Origin: Rhodovibrionaceae bacterium | Lineage (GTDB): Bacteria > Pseudomonadota > Alphaproteobacteria > Kiloniellales > DSM-21159 | DNA length: 59,975 nucleotides | NCBI GenBank assembly: GCA_028285215.1 | Contig: JANQPZ010000346.1 | Coordinates: 1-59,975, forward strand | Direction of reading: 5' to 3' | In this document: positions 34,074 to 41,664 of the stretch, piece by piece | How the letters are laid out: each line of letters opens with the position of its first letter | Numbering within the stretch: the first letter of the stretch is position 1 | The notes under the pieces: model-generated | Seen by the model: only the letters and a program-made list of their open reading frames with translations | What the model was told of the DNA's origin: nothing | The model's database searches: none | Position numbers and translations under genes: made by a program

Positions 34074-36209
34074 ATGGGATTTCGTATCTGTGATTTGGTC
34101 GGACGGGAAACTCCTATGCTTTATCGGATCTTCAGTCGTGGCGGCACCTCCGTGAACCAGACGCTTGAGCAGGCGCTTGATGCCGTTGTTTCGATAGATG
34201 CCAAGAACTGCGTCACTTTTTTCAATGCGGCCGCGGAACGGCTTTGGGGTTACAGCCGTTCTGAGGTGATCGGCAGAAACGTAAGAATGCTGGTGCCGGA
34301 GGAGATCCGGGACGGGCACGACGAACTGGTCAACGCCAACAGGCGCACCGGTATGGACAAGATCGTCGGTACCTCGCGAGATGTGGAAATTCAGCGTAAG
34401 GATGGTGAGCGGACCTGGGCCAGCCTCTCTTTGTCCAAGGTCAAGAGCGGTGGCGCGATCACCTATACCGCCTTCGTCAAAGACATTACGAAAGAGCGCG
34501 AATCACGAGAGAGAATTGCGCAGACGCTGGAGCAAGCCCTCGATGCGGTGGTCTCCATCGACCACAACAACATCGTCACTTTCTTCAATCGTGCGGCGGA
34601 AACTCTTTGGGGCTACCAGCGTAGCGAAGTTGTTGGCCAGAACGTCAAGATGTTGGTGCCCGAGGAGATCCGGGCGAATCATGACCAGCTTGTGAACCAC
34701 AACAGAGAGACCGGTGAGGACAAGATCGTCGGCACATCCCGGGACGTGGAAGTTCAGCGTAAGGATGGCACTCGGATCTGGGTGAACTTGTCTTTGTCGA
34801 AAGTCAACGTAGGCGGCCAGATCAGCTACACCGCATTCGTTAAGGACATCACCGAAGAGCGCCGCGCCCGCGAGATGATCAGGCAGACATTGGAGCAAGC
34901 GCTGGACGCTGTCGTCACTATCGATCAAAACAACACGGTGACGTCTTTCAATCGTGCCGCCGAACGTCTTTGGGGTTACGCACGAGAAGAGGTGTTGGGA
35001 CAAAACGTCAAGATGTTGGTACCCGATGAGATTCGGGCGGATCACGACGAGAATGTCAATGCCAACCGGAAGACGGGTCGCGATAAGATCGTCGGAACAA
35101 GCCGCGAAGTGCCCGTGCAACGCAAGGATGGAACGCGTGTTTGGGGCAGCCTGTCGCTCTCAAAAATCAAACTGGACGACGAGATCGTGTACACAGCCTT
35201 CGTGAAGGATGTGCATGAGGAGGTTCAGCGCAGAGATCAGTTTAAGCTGCTCTCGCTCGTCGCCAATGAGACCGATAACTCGGTGATTATTACTGACGCT
35301 AAGGGCCTGATCGAATACGTCAACCCTGGCTTCTCCAGGCTAACGGGCTACAGTTTGGAGCAGGTTGCCGGTCGGAAACCCGGCTCCGTTCTTCAAGGTG
35401 AGCATACGTCTCAGGAGACTATCTCCCGGATCCGGGAAAAAATTCACGCGCAACAACCCTTTTATGAGGAGATTCTCAACTACTCCCAAAAAGGAGAGCC
35501 GTACTGGATCTCTCTATCGATCAATCCGGTTTTCGACGAGACTGGGAAACTCGATAAATTCATTTCGGTGCAGGCGAATGTAACGGCAACCAAGTTGGAC
35601 GCTCTGGCATCGAATGCACGAATCGAAGCTATTCGCCGTTCGAACGCCGTCGTCGAGTGGGCAGCCGATGGCCGGGTCACCGACGTCAATGCGTTCGCTT
35701 GCGAGCTGCTCGGTTGTGAAGGCCAGAGTTCCCAGCTTCTAAGTCTCTCGAAGTATGTCTCGAACGAAGAGCAACAGTCATTGAAGCAGGGGAGGCCGAT
35801 TGCAAAGGAGTTCTCGCTTGAGACCGAAAGTCACGAGACCGTTTGGCTGTCAGCGACTTTCCAGCCGGTCATGGACGTATCGGGCGCGCTCGACAGGATC
35901 GTCATGACGGCGTCGGACGCAACGTCGCGGCGCGTTGCGATCGCACGATCGACCGAGCTTATGTCGGGCGTCCTGGATCGCATTGACGGTGTTGCGTCAC
36001 AGATCAACCAGTTATCGTCGCAAACCAATCTGTTGTCGCTCAATGCAACGATCGAGGCCGCTCGCGCAGGAGCGCACGGCCGTGGGTTTGCCGTGGTTGC
36101 CGAGGAAGTTCGCGAACTTGCGGGGCGGTCCTCAGGATCGGCAACCGAGATTGGCAAGCTCATTTCGGAAACCAAGATCGAGATCGATAATCTCGACCTA
36201 ACCGGATAG
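34074..36209 (+). CDS. Soluble chemoreceptor with five PAS domains and a shortened signalling tip
   Basis: A 711-residue cytoplasmic methyl-accepting-type chemoreceptor without membrane segments. Residues 29-149, 150-270 and 271-391 are three near-identical PAS repeats of exactly 121 residues, each beginning [11 protein letters not shown] and ending YTAFVKD. PAS4 (392-510) resembles LOV-like PAS but lacks the photoactive cysteine ([10 protein letters not shown]). PAS5 spans about 512-620. The signalling part (622-711) has the hairpin tip [32 protein letters not shown] that binds CheA/CheW, but the long adaptation helices are missing. It probably senses redox or a ligand through PAS and signals to a chemotaxis array. 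ATGs at 34074 or 34116 are both possible. G+C is lower than in its neighbours. Confidence 0.88.
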   Translation: MGFRICDLVGRETPMLYRIFSRGGTSVNQTLEQALDAVVSIDAKNCVTFFNAAAERLWGYSRSEVIGRNVRMLVPEEIRDGHDELVNANRRTGMDKIVGTSRDVEIQRKDGERTWASLSLSKVKSGGAITYTAFVKDITKERESRERIAQTLEQALDAVVSIDHNNIVTFFNRAAETLWGYQRSEVVGQNVKMLVPEEIRANHDQLVNHNRETGEDKIVGTSRDVEVQRKDGTRIWVNLSLSKVNVGGQISYTAFVKDITEERRAREMIRQTLEQALDAVVTIDQNNTVTSFNRAAERLWGYAREEVLGQNVKMLVPDEIRADHDENVNANRKTGRDKIVGTSREVPVQRKDGTRVWGSLSLSKIKLDDEIVYTAFVKDVHEEVQRRDQFKLLSLVANETDNSVIITDAKGLIEYVNPGFSRLTGYSLEQVAGRKPGSVLQGEHTSQETISRIREKIHAQQPFYEEILNYSQKGEPYWISLSINPVFDETGKLDKFISVQANVTATKLDALASNARIEAIRRSNAVVEWAADGRVTDVNAFACELLGCEGQSSQLLSLSKYVSNEEQQSLKQGRPIAKEFSLETESHETVWLSATFQPVMDVSGALDRIVMTASDATSRRVAIARSTELMSGVLDRIDGVASQINQLSSQTNLLSLNATIEAARAGAHGRGFAVVAEEVRELAGRSSGSATEIGKLISETKIEIDNLDLTG
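34158..35246 (+). repeat. Three tandem 363-bp PAS-coding repeats
   Basis: Units 34158-34520, 34521-34883 and 34884-35246 are in-frame tandem copies. Amino-acid identity between units is high, with identical stretches such as RKDG and KIVGTSR at the same place. The constant 363-base period with no gaps indicates internal duplication within the gene rather than independent domain recruitment. Confidence 0.85.
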
Positions 36210-36211
36210 CC

Positions 36212-36303
36212 ACCGCCGGGCACGTTGACGCGCGGAGGGACACTCGCTGAGAACTTCGGTCTTCCTCTGCTGCTGAGTCAGTCGAAAGCTTCGCCTCAGC
36301 GGC
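36212..36303. repeat. Direct repeat, left copy: displaced nrdB 3-prime end
   Basis: About 90 bases that align with 36873-36965 at an offset of 661-662 bases. Shared blocks are ACCGCCGGGCA, CACTCG and GTCAGTCGAA followed by GC-TCGCC-CAGC. Read on the minus strand the right end encodes GEAFD-stop, exactly the last residues of NrdB. It begins three bases after the chemoreceptor stop. Confidence 0.7.
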
Positions 36304-36814
36304 TCTGGACGCCTGCCTGACGTAGCCGCTCAAGAAGGTCTCGCAGACAGGACTTCGGAGTCTGCCCGGCTGTATCGATCACCATGTGTTCTCCGACCCA
36401 CGGATCGTATTGCCGGTCGAGGACATCCTGCCAACTCGGCAGGCGAAGGCCGGTCCCGTCGGCCGAGCGTTCCTCGACTCTTCGACGATGTTCGATGGGG
36501 TCGGAGCAAACGACCTCGACATCTTTGACAGGTGCCTCGGCGCGGCGGGCCGTGTCGTGCCAGGCGCTGCGCGTGAGCTCAACTGGGTTCACGGAGTCTG
36601 CCACGACCGTCAGCCCCAGTCTGAGATTCTCCTCCGCGACGGCATAGCCAACGCAATAGCCTGCGTCTTCGGCGGGCGAGATTTGCAGGCTGCAGCTCGC
36701 AAGGGCCTGCTCGATCGAATCGATCCGCAGGTGGACGGCTCGCAACTGTGCCGCAAGTCCTCGAGCCAGGGTCGTCTTGCCGACGCCCGGCAGACCGGCA
36801 AAGACGATCAGCAT
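36296..36814 (-). CDS. Small P-loop kinase/ATPase
   Basis: A 172-residue AAA_33/adenylate-kinase-like protein. Walker A is GLPGVGKTTLA (residues 7-17); RIDSIEQAL follows at the place of the first acceptor loop, VVADSVNPVELTRSAW resembles the second, and a lid-like arginine cluster is at EHRRRVEERS. Similar small kinases phosphorylate nucleosides, sugars or antibiotics, and zeta toxins share the fold; the substrate is not known. Its stop codon lies inside a displaced copy of the nrdB tail, in the position of the NrdB codon Trp (TGG became TGA), so its C-terminus was shaped by a duplication. It is on the same strand as nrdB, 125 bases beyond its end. Confidence 0.8.
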   Translation of the reverse strand: MLIVFAGLPGVGKTTLARGLAAQLRAVHLRIDSIEQALASCSLQISPAEDAGYCVGYAVAEENLRLGLTVVADSVNPVELTRSAWHDTARRAEAPVKDVEVVCSDPIEHRRRVEERSADGTGLRLPSWQDVLDRQYDPWVGEHMVIDTAGQTPKSCLRDLLERLRQAGVQSR

Positions 36815-36872
36815 GAGTCTCGTCGCTCCACCGCCGCTAAGACAGAAATCCGGCGGCTCCTCGTATCTGAGA

Positions 36873-36965
36873 AACCGCCGGGCAAGTCAACGCACAGGGA
36901 GACACTCGGTAGGGGCTGCGGTCCCCTCGACCGCTTCGGTCAGTCGAAGGCCTCGCCCCAGCTGC
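36873..36965. repeat. Direct repeat, right copy: native nrdB 3-prime end and downstream flank
   Basis: The counterpart of the repeat at 36212-36303. It covers the last codons of nrdB and about 65 bases downstream. Together the two copies frame the kinase gene, as the attachment sites of an integrated element would, although no integrase is present. Confidence 0.7.
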
Positions 36966-37899
36966 CCTGGGTGGCCGCGCGGGCATACTCCGTCGCGCGG
37001 TTTTCGAAGAAGTTGGTGTGCTCCATCCCGTTCAGCATAGCGTCCAGCCAGGGCAGGGGATTGCGTTCGATCCGGTAGATCGGCTGCAGCCCAAGCTGGC
37101 TAAGACGGCGGTCGGCGATCCAGCGGATGTACTGCTTGACCTCCGCGCCGCTGAGCCCCTCGATGCCGCCCAGCTCGAAGGCCAGATCGATGAAGGCGTC
37201 CTCGTGGGTCACAATGGTCTCGCAGGCGCCGTAGAGCTCGCGCTCCAAATCCTGGTCCCAGACTTCCGGGTTCTCGTGCACGAAGGTGCGGAAGAGTTGG
37301 ATGATGGAGTTGGTGTGCAGCGACTCGTCGCGCACCGACCAGGAGACGATCTGACCCATCCCCTTCATCTTGTTGAAACGCGGGAAGTTGAGCAGGATCG
37401 CGAAGGAGGCGAAGAGCTGCAGCCCTTCGGTGAAGGCGCCGAAGACGGCCAGGGTCAGGGCGATGTCCTTCTTCGTTTCGACCCCGAACTGCTGCATGTA
37501 GTCGTACTTGTCCTTCATCTCCTTGTAGCGGAGGAAGGCCGAATACTCCTGCTCGGGCATGCCGATGGTGTCCAGCAGATGGCTGTAGGCCGCGATGTGG
37601 ATCGTCTCCATGTTGGCGAAGGCGGCCAGCATCATCTGGATTTCGGTTGGCTGGAACACGCGCGCGTAGTGGCGCATGTAGCAGTTGTTCACCTCCACGT
37701 CCGACTGGGTGAAGAAGCGGAAGATCTGCGTCAGCAGGTTGCGCTCGCCCTCGCTCAGCGCGCGGTTCCAGTCCTTGACGTCGTCGGCCAGCGGCACCTC
37801 GTCCGGCAGCCAATGCACCTTCTGCTGGACTTGCCAAGCCTCGAAGGCCCAGGGGTAGCTAAAGGGCTTGTAGATCGGATCGGCGTCCAGCAGTGACAT
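36940..37899 (-). CDS. nrdB: Class Ia ribonucleotide reductase beta subunit
   Basis: The radical-harbouring small subunit of aerobic ribonucleotide reductase. With the chosen start it has 319 residues. Di-iron ligands and the radical tyrosine are all seen: Asp in TQSDVEVNN, then ANMETIHIAAYSHLL with Glu98, His101 and Tyr105 in the E-x2-H-x3-Y arrangement, Glu in AFTEGLQLFASF, and DESLHTNS. The C-terminal region NFFENRATEYARAATQ is typical of the group and contacts NrdA. ATG at 37899 follows GGAG and begins MSLLDADPIYKPF as in relatives; an upstream ATG at 37950 lacks a ribosome site and would place an NrdR-like box inside the gene. No nrdA is in the window. Confidence 0.95.
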   Translation of the reverse strand: MSLLDADPIYKPFSYPWAFEAWQVQQKVHWLPDEVPLADDVKDWNRALSEGERNLLTQIFRFFTQSDVEVNNCYMRHYARVFQPTEIQMMLAAFANMETIHIAAYSHLLDTIGMPEQEYSAFLRYKEMKDKYDYMQQFGVETKKDIALTLAVFGAFTEGLQLFASFAILLNFPRFNKMKGMGQIVSWSVRDESLHTNSIIQLFRTFVHENPEVWDQDLERELYGACETIVTHEDAFIDLAFELGGIEGLSGAEVKQYIRWIADRRLSQLGLQPIYRIERNPLPWLDAMLNGMEHTNFFENRATEYARAATQGSWGEAFD

Positions 37900-38316
37900 G
37901 CGAGGATGGCTCCAAGGCACTAGATGTTGTGGGTCGATGCCCGAAAGCATCTACTGACTGTAGCCGATATAGGCCGCTGCCGCCAAGATCAAGCTTGGTC
38001 GGAAAAGCGGGTAAAACGTCGCTTTTCTGTGGATGACATGGAAACTCTGCAACCTGCCCCGACCCTGAACTGTGAGGCCGGGAGGGCACCAAGCCGGAGC
38101 CCGGACAGCTTTTCCAACGGGTGACTGCCCGCGGGGCCGAAGCCGATCGTCGTTAGTCAGTTTACAATAACAACCCTGTTGCCTTTGCAAACATCGATTA
38201 TGCGGAGAAAACCCAGCTAGCTATCGGAATACTGCTCGTTAACGTTGACCACTAGGATGCGCAGCAGGTACTGTTACTTGAAATATGGCCGAAGCGCTCA
38301 GGTATGGTTTAAGCAA
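37900..38316. other. Divergent intergenic region between nrdB and the Trypco2 gene
   Basis: About 417 bases. The nrdB side holds an NrdR-like box and a possible minus-strand promoter; GC-rich sequence continues to about 38150. From there the sequence turns AT-rich (TTTACAATAACAACC), which marks the left edge of the low-G+C module. The last 60 bases could be an N-terminal extension of the Trypco2 protein from the ATG at 38257. Confidence 0.55.
37917..37932. promoter_or_regulatory. NrdR-type box upstream of nrdB
   Basis: GCACTAGATGTTGTGG fits the NrdR consensus acaCWATATATWGtgt at most positions (CACTA...TTGTG kept). It ends 18 bases upstream of the chosen nrdB start. NrdR is the ATP/dATP-sensing repressor of ribonucleotide reductase genes. 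NrdR boxes normally come in pairs, and a convincing second box was not found. Confidence 0.5.
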
Positions 38317-38868
38317 ATGCTTCGACAAGGCGCCATACTCGCGATTGCAGTGTTAACGTGCCTCCCTTCGTATGGAGTCGCGAAAGATATTAGTCTTTCC
38401 AGCCTTATCGGCGTTGTTCAGCTTGCTCTGCGCGATGCGCAGAATAGAGGGTTGTCGTTCGAATTTGAGTCGGCAACGCTGGAGCTAAATACGGTCCAGT
38501 CTATTGATGGCGAGGCCGGTATTGGATTCTACATTGCCAAGGTGAATAAGGGCGCTAGTGCGTCCGCTAGTTCCTTGGTGCGCATTCAGTTGTTGCCGCC
38601 CGATAAGGATGAGCCTGGCAACGTTTCTGCTAATGAAGACATGGCCGCTAGGCTGGTTCAGGCAATAGAGGCGGGGGTGCGGGCGCGAGAGGTTGCCCGA
38701 GATGGTGAGCCCCCGCTGCGAACTGAGCGCTACGAGATTGAACTAACGTTTATCGTTGCCGACGACGTTGGCGGAGGGTTGAGCATCGATTTTCCACCGT
38801 TCGAAGCCGGCTTCAGCGGCTCCGTCGCCGAATCGAATGTCCAGAAACTGAAGTTGGCAATTAAATGA
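38317..38868 (+). CDS. Secreted Trypco2-like (trypsin-co-occurring domain) protein
   Basis: A 183-residue protein with an N-terminal signal peptide (MLRQGAILAIAVLTCLPSYGVA) and a mature part resembling the trypsin-co-occurring domain 2: helix ISLSSLIGVVQLALRDA, then FEFESATLELN, then FYIAKVNKGASASASSLVRIQLLP. Trypco domains are known from conflict-type gene clusters next to trypsin-like proteases, usually without signal peptides; the assignment here rests on pattern and context and needs a profile search. The stop overlaps the protease ATG (ATGA), so the pair is translationally coupled. ATG 38257 or TTG 38245 would give a longer N-terminus. G+C is clearly lower than in its neighbours, suggesting horizontal origin. 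Confidence 0.72.
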   Translation: MLRQGAILAIAVLTCLPSYGVAKDISLSSLIGVVQLALRDAQNRGLSFEFESATLELNTVQSIDGEAGIGFYIAKVNKGASASASSLVRIQLLPPDKDEPGNVSANEDMAARLVQAIEAGVRAREVARDGEPPLRTERYEIELTFIVADDVGGGLSIDFPPFEAGFSGSVAESNVQKLKLAIK

Positions 38869-40601
38869 AGCTAATTGCAGCATCCGCGTTTTGCGCCCTG
38901 ATGGTAGTAGCTGGAAGCTCCCAGTCTGTTTTGGCCAGTTGCGCTCATGGGAGCTTTCGCCCAAGCGAAATGGATCACGCGGAGCATATGAAGTCGGCGT
39001 TGGCACGCGTGCATTCACTCAACGATTTCTCGCAAGGTGCTTATCATGGCACCGCCTTTGTTGTTGATGCGGGCCATGGCCTTCTGCTGACAGCTTACCA
39101 CGTGGCAAAGGACGCGACACAGCGCGACGATCCTAGCAATCGCTTGGTGAGCCTTTACTTTCCTGGTCTTAGTCCCAGTATCGAAACAACAGCTAAAGTC
39201 GTCCGCTATGTTCGCCGCCCTAGTCAAATTGCCTTAGAAGACAAAGAAGACCACGTCCACGATCTAGCTCTCCTGCAAGTCGAAGATGAGGCGGTCCGTC
39301 AACGCCTAGAGGACGTCCGCTTGGCTCTCGGGCGTGTGGAGTCGTCCGACAAGGCGACTGCTTACTCGTACTATCGAGCTTCCTCTACTCCAGTACCGTC
39401 CAGCGGGACAGTGAGCCTGCCGACGAAAACGACGGATAGCCGGATCGCTGTAAAGTGTCGGTTCGACCTGACGAGTATGACGGCCGGAGGAGACAGTGGC
39501 GGTCCAGTTGTGTTGCCGGATGGCAGCGTGGTCGGCGTTGTTCTGAGTGATGTTCCACACGGTAGCACTAAAACGGCAAAGTACCTGCAGTCTGAATGCA
39601 TACGTGACACATTAGTAGATTGGTACTTGGACTTCGCTGAGGCTCGAATAGCCGAAGTTGCTCAAATGATCATCGAGAAGCAACCTGGAGAACTGACGCA
39701 ACTCCTGAGGCCACATCCGTTTGGTTCTGATTCCGTGAGCAATCTAGAGTTTTCCGCTGCGCTTCATCAGCTTCCGGTCGTATTGCGCAACTCACCAGGA
39801 ATGACTGAAGCCAATCATGAGAATTTAAAGAGTAAAGTGCAGTGTCCGATCATGATGGCAGCAATAGAGCGCAAGGTGGGACTGTTGCCTTTGGAGTCAC
39901 TCAACGCTCTAATGGCGCGAGCCTTGGCCCAGGGCGATGCCCGAGCTATAGCAGATCAATTCCTTCGATTTGCGAAATCTCATGTAGGCGCCAACGACTA
40001 CTTGACGGCAGCTTATGCTGAGGCCAGCAGCAAGCTCTACTTGCGCGAATGGTTCTCGCAGGCCGTTTCTGTGTTCCCTTTCAGAGAGGGTACGAATCTG
40101 AAGTTGGCACAGGCAACAAGCTTGGCTCAGACACTAAAAGGATATGGCGATAGCCAGCTCCTACTCGGGGATCTCAGGGCAGACTATCAACCGGATGTCG
40201 CGGCGATCCACTTCGAGAGATCTAAGCAATACTCTATTCTTGCATCTGCAGTCGCGCCTCAAGCGCAGTTCGCGCTGCGCGGACAGGCCTTGGCTACCGC
40301 CGGTTCGGCGTCTACCCGTCTGGGTGACTATGATTTGGCAATCGAGGCGTTTTCGCTGGCTCGTGCCAACGGCATTGAGGATGAATGGGTATTAAACAGT
40401 TATAATCACGCGTTTCGTTTGCGTGACAACGTGCTGATGCTTGAAAACGCGAGAAACTACAGTCCAATCGATACCTTCACAGCACGCTCTTTACCGGAAG
40501 CAGTGAAGAGCTATGGATCGCATCTCGAGCGGCGAGGGATTAGTGGCTGGGAGCAACTGAGACCAGGCAAGATCGAGCGCTTCATTTCGCCGTTTCAGTG
40601 A
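38865..40601 (+). CDS. Secreted trypsin-like serine protease with long helical C-terminal region
   Basis: A 578-residue protein. A signal peptide (MKLIAASAFCALMVVAGSSQSVLA) is followed by a chymotrypsin-fold domain, residues 50-245, with a complete triad: His79 in TAYHVA, Asp133 in HDLALLQV and Ser211 in GGDSGGPV. Cys26, Cys198 and Cys245 could form a disulfide. Residues 250-578 are unassigned, mostly helical, with one TPR-like stretch (LGDYDLAIEAFSLARANG, near 483-500). Export to the periplasm or outside is expected. The gene overlaps the Trypco2-like gene by four bases and shares its low G+C. It faces the end of the polyamine permease gene, so the two genes form an isolated module. Confidence 0.85.
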   Translation: MKLIAASAFCALMVVAGSSQSVLASCAHGSFRPSEMDHAEHMKSALARVHSLNDFSQGAYHGTAFVVDAGHGLLLTAYHVAKDATQRDDPSNRLVSLYFPGLSPSIETTAKVVRYVRRPSQIALEDKEDHVHDLALLQVEDEAVRQRLEDVRLALGRVESSDKATAYSYYRASSTPVPSSGTVSLPTKTTDSRIAVKCRFDLTSMTAGGDSGGPVVLPDGSVVGVVLSDVPHGSTKTAKYLQSECIRDTLVDWYLDFAEARIAEVAQMIIEKQPGELTQLLRPHPFGSDSVSNLEFSAALHQLPVVLRNSPGMTEANHENLKSKVQCPIMMAAIERKVGLLPLESLNALMARALAQGDARAIADQFLRFAKSHVGANDYLTAAYAEASSKLYLREWFSQAVSVFPFREGTNLKLAQATSLAQTLKGYGDSQLLLGDLRADYQPDVAAIHFERSKQYSILASAVAPQAQFALRGQALATAGSASTRLGDYDLAIEAFSLARANGIEDEWVLNSYNHAFRLRDNVLMLENARNYSPIDTFTARSLPEAVKSYGSHLERRGISGWEQLRPGKIERFISPFQ

Positions 40602-40785
40602 GGTCCTATATGAACCCAGGACTTGAGTATCTCGCAGCACCTTGTCCACGCGCGCAAAAAATTTGAATGCTCAGCGGATGATATTTAGAAGACTGTCAGC
40701 TCTGAACAAACCTCAAGCCTAAAAACTACAGCTGCATTGTTACGCTAGCGCGGGTTCATAGTTGGCAAGAAAATTTCACTTGTTT
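40602..40785. other. Low-G+C gap closing the Trypco2-protease module
   Basis: 184 bases between convergent genes. The AT-rich composition continues until about 40785 and then changes abruptly to about two-thirds G+C inside the permease gene, marking the right edge of the module. No flanking direct repeats, tRNA or integrase remnant was seen. Confidence 0.45.
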
Positions 40786-41643
40786 CTAAAGCCCCCGCAG
40801 CTTCTCCGAGCGTCGGCGCAGCAGCTCGATGGTGGTCATCAGCAGGATCGAGACGCCGATCAGCAGGGTGGCGACCGCCAGGATGGTCGGGCTGATCTGC
40901 TCGCGGATGCCGGACCACATCTGCCGGGGGATGGTGTACTGCTCCGGGCTGGAGGCGACGAAGAGCACCACCACCACCTCGTCGAAGGAGGTGACGAAGG
41001 CGAAGAGCGCCCCGGAGATCACGCCCGGCAGGATCAGCGGCAGGATGATTTTGAAGAAGACGGTGACCGGCGGGGCGCCGCACATGGCGCCGGCGCGCGG
41101 CAAGGCCTTGTCGAAGCCGATCAGGGTGGCGGTGACGGTGATCACCACGAAGGGCGTGCCCAGGGCCGTGTGGGCCAGCACCAGGCCCAGGAGCGAGTCC
41201 GTCAGCTGGACGCTGGAATAGAAGAAGTAGATGCCGGCCGCCGTGATGATCAGCGGTACGATCATCGGCGAGATCAGAATGCCCATGATGAAGGTCCGCT
41301 GCGGCATCTTCTCGCGGCTGAGGCCGAGCGCCGCCAGTGTCCCCAGGACCGTCGCGAGCAGCGTCGAGAGGATCCCGACGATCACGGAGTTCTCGATCGA
41401 GGTGAGCCAGCGGTCGTCGGTCAGGAAGTTCTCGTACCAGCGCAGGCTGAAGGCCTCCGCCTCAAGCGCCAGCATGCCTTCGGTGAAGGTGAAGTAGGGC
41501 GTGGCGTTGAAGGACAGAGGAATGATCACCAGGATCGGCATGATCAGAAAGATGAAGACAGCCGCGCAGATGATCCGGAAGGCGTAGTACCAGGCCCGCT
41601 CCGCCGGCGTGGCGTAGGGCGGCAGGGAGGAGACCTTTGCCAT
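40786..41643 (-). CDS. Polyamine-type ABC transporter permease (PotC-like)
   Basis: A 285-residue inner-membrane permease with six helices, the BPD_transp_1 domain, and the EAA loop ALPRAGAMCGAPPVTVFFKIILPLILPGVISG. Similar to spermidine/putrescine permease PotC. ATG follows GGAGGCG; it starts 21 bases after the PotB-like stop. It is the last gene of a four-gene operon on the minus strand (ATPase, binding protein, two permeases). Confidence 0.93.
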   Translation of the reverse strand: MAKVSSLPPYATPAERAWYYAFRIICAAVFIFLIMPILVIIPLSFNATPYFTFTEGMLALEAEAFSLRWYENFLTDDRWLTSIENSVIVGILSTLLATVLGTLAALGLSREKMPQRTFIMGILISPMIVPLIITAAGIYFFYSSVQLTDSLLGLVLAHTALGTPFVVITVTATLIGFDKALPRAGAMCGAPPVTVFFKIILPLILPGVISGALFAFVTSFDEVVVVLFVASSPEQYTIPRQMWSGIREQISPTILAVATLLIGVSILLMTTIELLRRRSEKLRGL

Positions 41644-41664
41644 GACGTTGCGCCTCCGCCTCGT

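Noticed and set aside
34158-35246. Regularly spaced repeats as a CRISPR-like array
   Set aside because: The 363-base period is in frame and encodes PAS domains; there is no repeat-spacer structure.
35247-35600. Blue-light LOV photoreceptor domain in the chemoreceptor
   Set aside because: The fourth PAS has the right general shape, but the flavin-binding cysteine of the GRNCRFLQG motif is missing ([10 protein letters not shown]).
37941-37972. Second NrdR box 31 bases from the first
   Set aside because: CTACTGACTGTAG is a small dyad of its own, but the CWA-N4-TWG core spacing does not fit the consensus.
37950-40785. Typical tRNA-bounded integrative island around the Trypco2-protease module
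   Set aside because: No tRNA gene, integrase, transposase or flanking direct repeats at its edges; only base composition sets it apart.
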